Origin: Prorocentrum cordatum
Taxonomy: Eukaryota > Sar > Dinophyceae > Prorocentrales > Prorocentraceae
Assembly (NCBI GenBank): GCA_963575745.1
Contig: CAUYUJ010015271.1
Coordinates: 623,908-687,907, forward strand
Length of the DNA stretch: 64,000 nt
Direction of reading: 5' to 3'
In this document: one piece after another, positions 63,380-64,000 of the stretch
Layout of the letters: each line of letters begins with the position of its first letter
Position numbering within the stretch: position 1 is the stretch's first letter
Translations under genes and position numbers: made by a program
Notes under the pieces: model-generated
Seen by the model: only the letters and a program-made list of their open reading frames with translations
What the model was told of the DNA's origin: nothing
Databases searched by the model: none

Positions 63380-64000
63380 CGGACAGTGGTCGGGGCGGTG
63401 GTGGTGGGGACAGCGGCGAGGGGACAGCTGGACAGTGGTGGGGACAGTGGGACAGTGGTGGGGACGGTAGTGGTGGGGACAGTGGTGAGGACAATGGTGG
63501 GAACAGTACAGTGGGGGCACTGGTGGGGACAGTGGTGAGGACAATGGTGGGGACGGTGGTGGTGGGGACAGTGGTGTGGGGACAGTGGGAGCGTAGTGGA
63601 AACAGTGGGACAGTGGAGGGTACAGTGGTGGTGGGGACAGTGGTGAAGGCGGTGGCGAGGACGGCGGTGGGAGAATGGGACAGAGGTTCAGTGGGGGCAG
63701 TGGTGGGGACACTGGGAACAGTGGTGGGAACAGTGGGACAGCTCAGTGGGACAGCGGAGGAGTCAGTGGGACAGTGGGGACAGTGGGGATAGTCGGGCAG
63801 TGGTTGGGGCCGTGGAGAAACTGGGGAGAGTGGAACCGTGGTGGGAACAGTGGTGGGGACAGTGGGGACAGTGCGACAGTGGTGGGGGCACTGGTGGGGA
63901 CAGTAGGGACGGTGGTGGAACCAGTGGGGACACTGGTGGTGAGGACAGTGGTGCTGGGAACAACAGTGGGGTGTGTGGTGCGGACGGTGGTAGGGACTGG
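63380..64000 (+). repeat. GGGGACAGTGGTG minisatellite
   Basis: GGTGGGGACAGTGG and GTGGGACAGTGG variants of 9-15 bp repeat to the window end. Long frames on both strands are repeat artefacts. Confidence 0.9.

Noticed and set aside
1-64000. tRNA, rRNA, snRNA or an SL RNA gene
   Set aside because: No cloverleaf with A/B boxes was recognised. SL copies are not followed by the SL RNA intron donor sequence, so they are relics, not SL RNA genes.
1-64000. Bacterial contamination
   Set aside because: Spliced-leader relics, spliceosomal introns, LINEs and Helitrons are spread over the window and no prokaryotic gene was seen.

Overview
This is a eukaryotic nuclear window, almost certainly from a dinoflagellate; the species cannot be named from it. 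The evidence is: (i) spliced-leader (DinoSL) sequence built into the genome, perfect and doubled at 41716-41752 and degenerate at 13315-13336, 26117-26137, 33913-33933 and possibly 37170-37190; (ii) introns that begin GA and end AG; (iii) a GC-rich background packed with microsatellites and satellites; (iv) LINE and Helitron-type replicases in place of ordinary genes. No bacterial operons, ribosome binding sites, tRNA, rRNA or CRISPR were found. The only candidate host gene is the 3' exon of a membrane protein at 503-1224.

Layout. 0-2.6 kb: host gene 3' end, then degenerate tandem repeats and a hairpin. 3.56-4.70 kb: frameshifted LINE-type ORF1 relic. 4.7-12.7 kb: GC-rich sequence with no recognisable gene, broken by simple repeats and two copies of a 145-bp repeat. 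13.3-18.2 kb: LINE with SL relic, ORF1, and a frameshifted endonuclease/RT ORF2. 18.8-22.2 kb: a more decayed LINE. 22.3-25.4 kb: two arrays of a 90-bp satellite around a TAC/CAACAC-rich core bordered by inverted repeats. 26.1-38.4 kb: three same-strand genes with a shared nucleotide signature (GTAT about every 40-60 nt), each behind a DinoSL-like sequence: a three-exon Helitron Rep-PIF1 helicase, a 448-aa unknown protein, and a two-exon 324-aa unknown protein whose intron is an almost complete palindrome. Satellites of 100 and 145 bp lie between them. 38.5-41.7 kb: low-complexity DNA and minisatellites. 41.7-47.66 kb: a complete LINE (zinc-finger ORF1, then endonuclease-RT-RNase H ORF2) that starts exactly at the SL and is bounded by a perfect 19-bp target-site duplication. 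47.7-54.1 kb: repeats, a third satellite array, a foldback element and a 155-bp satellite. 54.2-62.5 kb: a second, unrelated Helitron Rep/helicase, fragmented by frameshifts and stops, with a ubiquitin-protease-like N-terminal piece. 62.5-64 kb: repeats.

How it fits together. The window records two modes of genome growth. Retroposition of trans-spliced RNA leaves SL relics, and rolling-circle (HUH/Y2) transposition is represented by two Helitron families. Retention of introns in a gene that also carries an SL relic suggests those introns were gained after retroposition, and the palindromic intron is a plausible mobile 'introner'.
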